Assembly (NCBI GenBank): GCA_002341345.1
Contig: DDNW01000041.1
Span: forward strand, 21,279-29,698
Length of the DNA: 8,420 nucleotides
Source: Erythrobacter sp. UBA2510
GTDB lineage: Bacteria; Pseudomonadota; Alphaproteobacteria; Sphingomonadales; Sphingomonadaceae
Direction: 5' to 3'
This document shows, piece after piece, positions 7,073-8,420 of this stretch. Numbering within the stretch: the stretch's first letter is position 1; every line of letters starts with the position of its first letter. The notes under the pieces were generated by a model that did not search any database, had not been told where the DNA came from, and was given only the letters and a program-made list of their open reading frames with translations. The position numbers and the translations under genes were made by a program.

Positions 7073-7747
7073 CTAACCCACCCACATCCAAATCCCCGCA
7101 GGTGCGCCGGCGGCATGAATATGGCCATAGGTGGCGAGTAACCAGATAACGATCGCTCCCAGCCACAGGCCCCAGCCGACCGAGAACAGTCTGCTCCATC
7201 GCGGCCAATATGTGGTCTTGGCTTCCCAGCCTGTCCACGCCGCGCCCATCAGCCGCTCCTTCTTGCCGTCCTGCAGCTTCGCGCCGACCAGCGCCAGCGT
7301 CAGGATCGCCAGTGCGACGATGGTCGTGCGCAGGCTCCAGAACAGGACCAGGTGTGCAATGGCCCAGAGCGCGAAGCCCCACATCATCGGGTGGCGGGTG
7401 ACGAGGAAGGCGCCGCGCGGGTCCTTCCCGGCGGCATCCTTCGCATCGGGCGCGGGCATGGCCGGGTTGCCGCGAAACGAGCCGAGGAACAGCACCAGTG
7501 CAATAACTGTCAGTACGCTCGCGACTGCCCAACCTACATCGCCGCTGCCCCCGAGATCGGGTGCAGGCGCCGCGCGAAAGGCTATGACCATCCACACGAA
7601 GGTCGCCAGCGCGACCAGCGAATAGACGCCCATGAAGCCCTTTTCTCCCACCGCGACGACAATGGGTGCGCGCAAGGGATGCGACAGGATGAAATGCGTA
7701 GCGACAAAGGCGATACTGGCGATGGCAAGCGTGACGAGCGAGGTCAT
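7073..7747 (-). CDS. NnrU family integral membrane protein
   Basis: A 224-residue polytopic inner-membrane protein of the NnrU family, named for a protein tied to nitrogen-oxide metabolism; the same family includes the heme-binding plant 15-cis-zeta-carotene isomerase (Z-ISO). Its role here is unknown. About six hydrophobic segments are visible, near 2-18, 40-58, 72-91, 122-137, 139-156 and 190-208. Family landmarks are THFILSHPLR (17-26), TRHPMMWGFALWAIAHL (117-133) and GAKLQDGKKE (155-164). Histidines 18, 23, 119 and 132 lie in or beside membrane segments and are candidate heme or metal ligands. ATG 7747 is chosen over the GTG at 7768 because GGGAGG sits 10 bases before the ATG, and that sequence would lie inside the longer frame. 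It follows the peptide transporter gene by 57 bases in the same direction and converges on dxs. No denitrification genes are in view. Confidence 0.88.
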   Translation of the reverse strand: MTSLVTLAIASIAFVATHFILSHPLRAPIVVAVGEKGFMGVYSLVALATFVWMVIAFRAAPAPDLGGSGDVGWAVASVLTVIALVLFLGSFRGNPAMPAPDAKDAAGKDPRGAFLVTRHPMMWGFALWAIAHLVLFWSLRTTIVALAILTLALVGAKLQDGKKERLMGAAWTGWEAKTTYWPRWSRLFSVGWGLWLGAIVIWLLATYGHIHAAGAPAGIWMWVG

Positions 7748-7757
7748 GGCGGCAGGT

Positions 7758-7763
7758 CCTCCC
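7758..7763 (-). promoter_or_regulatory. Ribosome binding site that decides the nnrU-family start
   Basis: Read on the minus strand this is GGGAGG, a strong Shine-Dalgarno ending 10 bases before ATG 7747. It argues against the GTG start at 7768, which would place this site within the coding sequence. Confidence 0.65.
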
Positions 7764-7804
7764 GCCACCCTTCTAACACCGATCCGGCAGGGGCGGCAGA
7801 CGCT

Positions 7805-8420
7805 TTAGTTGCGAACCTCCGGATGCATGCCCGCCGCCTGAGGCTCGCCAACTTCGCGCTCGCCCAGCAGGTCGTCGCCAACATTGTCGTCCCGCAGAGT
7901 GTCGAGATGCATCAGCTTCTTCACGAAGGGGCTGATGAGCAGCACGACGATGCCAATGCCGATCGCGTACCAGCCGACGGTCGAATAGACGCTCAGCACC
8001 AGTTCCTTGCCAGCCTCCTCGCCTTCCAGCCCCTCGCCGCCTGCGGCTGCCGAGATGAGGCCAGCGGCGAAATTGCCGGTGGCCGAGGCGAAGAACCACG
8101 TGCCCATGATCAGGCTCGCCATGTGGGCTGGCGCGAGGCGATTCATGGCGGACAGGCCAACGGGCGAGAGGCACAGCTCGCCGGTCGTGTGCAGCAGGTA
8201 GATCAGGAAGATGAAGATCACCGGCACCGCGGCATCCATGCCCACCGCCTCCGCGCCCCACACCAGCACAAGGAAGCCAAGGCCCACCTGCACGACGCCG
8301 AGGCCAAACTTGAACGGAGCGGACGGCTCGAGACCTTTCTTGCCGAGGCTTGTCCACGTCCAGGCAAACAGCGGTGCGAGCAGGAAAATATAGGCCGCGT
8401 TCAATGACTGGAAGACCGAG
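7805..8420 (-). CDS. Peptide MFS transporter, POT/PTR family (C-terminal part, cut by the window edge)
   Basis: C-terminal 204 residues of a proton-coupled oligopeptide transporter in the inner membrane. The frame remains open past 8419, so the gene starts outside the window; the TTG at 8402-8404 is internal, since the residues before it (SVFQS) continue the pattern FQSLNAAYIFLLAPLFAW expected for a POT helix. Five hydrophobic segments are visible, near fragment residues 9-25, 36-55, 65-84, 100-123 and 144-165, fitting the last helices of a 12-14 helix transporter. The diagnostic stretch is HTTGELCLSPVGLSAMNRL, matching the conserved GELxxSPxGL of POT proteins, followed by GTWFFASATGNFAAG. 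The cytoplasmic tail of about 40 residues is acidic and hydrophilic and ends EVRN before TAA (7805-7807). The first helices with the ExxER proton-coupling motif are not in view. A nnrU-family gene follows 57 bases downstream and may be cotranscribed. Confidence 0.9.
   Translation of the reverse strand, partial: SVFQSLNAAYIFLLAPLFAWTWTSLGKKGLEPSAPFKFGLGVVQVGLGFLVLVWGAEAVGMDAAVPVIFIFLIYLLHTTGELCLSPVGLSAMNRLAPAHMASLIMGTWFFASATGNFAAGLISAAAGGEGLEGEEAGKELVLSVYSTVGWYAIGIGIVVLLISPFVKKLMHLDTLRDDNVGDDLLGEREVGEPQAAGMHPEVRN

Noticed and set aside
7352..8407. Open frame of 351 codons on the plus strand across the nnrU-family and transporter genes
   Set aside because: It is hydrophilic and rich in His, Asp and Arg, the mirror of two hydrophobic membrane proteins on the minus strand, and has no ribosome binding site or domain.
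1..8420. CRISPR array, transposon, prophage, tRNA or defence system
   Set aside because: No regularly spaced direct repeats, transposase motifs, tRNA-like cloverleaf or defence-type domains were found on either strand. The genes have a uniform GC-rich character with no sign of recent transfer.

Overview
The window reads as a GC-rich alphaproteobacterial chromosome, most likely Sphingomonadales and probably the Erythrobacter group. That placement is inferred from three things: the strong GC bias at third codon positions, the style of the proteins (a heparinase II/III-like protein directly before purH, an alphaproteobacterial Zur, a DXS of 652 residues), and an intergenic palindrome of the CATCCT(n11)AGGATG type that I recall as common in sphingomonad genomes. 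No mobile element, phage gene, CRISPR array or RNA gene could be supported. The content is ordinary core-genome material, with no evidence of a new multi-gene system.

Layout, left to right. Positions 2-1816 (+) hold a heparinase II/III-family protein whose frame is open to the left edge. Six bases later purH (1823-3412, +) encodes the bifunctional enzyme for the last two steps of IMP synthesis. Positions 3413-3718 form a gap of about 300 bases without a convincing gene but with short inverted repeats. A 34-codon membrane mini-ORF (3719-3823, +) has its own ribosome binding site and ends 5 bases before the GTG start of an exported MsrA-type methionine sulfoxide reductase (3829-4512, +). A Fur-family regulator, probably Zur (4566-5036, +), follows, preceded by a promoter-like sequence placed so that its mRNA could be leaderless. 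After a weak terminator-like hairpin comes dxs (5113-7071, +), the entry enzyme of the MEP isoprenoid pathway.

On the minus strand, an NnrU-family membrane protein (7073-7747) runs tail-to-tail into dxs with one base between the two stop codons. Upstream of it, in the same direction, is the C-terminal part of a POT-family peptide transporter (7805-8420), cut by the right edge.

The genes do not form one pathway. Likely transcription units are heparinase-purH, mini-ORF-msrA, zur, dxs, and transporter-nnrU. The points most worth a second look are the mini-ORF apparently coupled to msrA, the leaderless arrangement of zur, the signal-less lyase-like protein joined to a purine gene, and an NnrU protein (the family related to plant zeta-carotene isomerase) next to the isoprenoid gene dxs.
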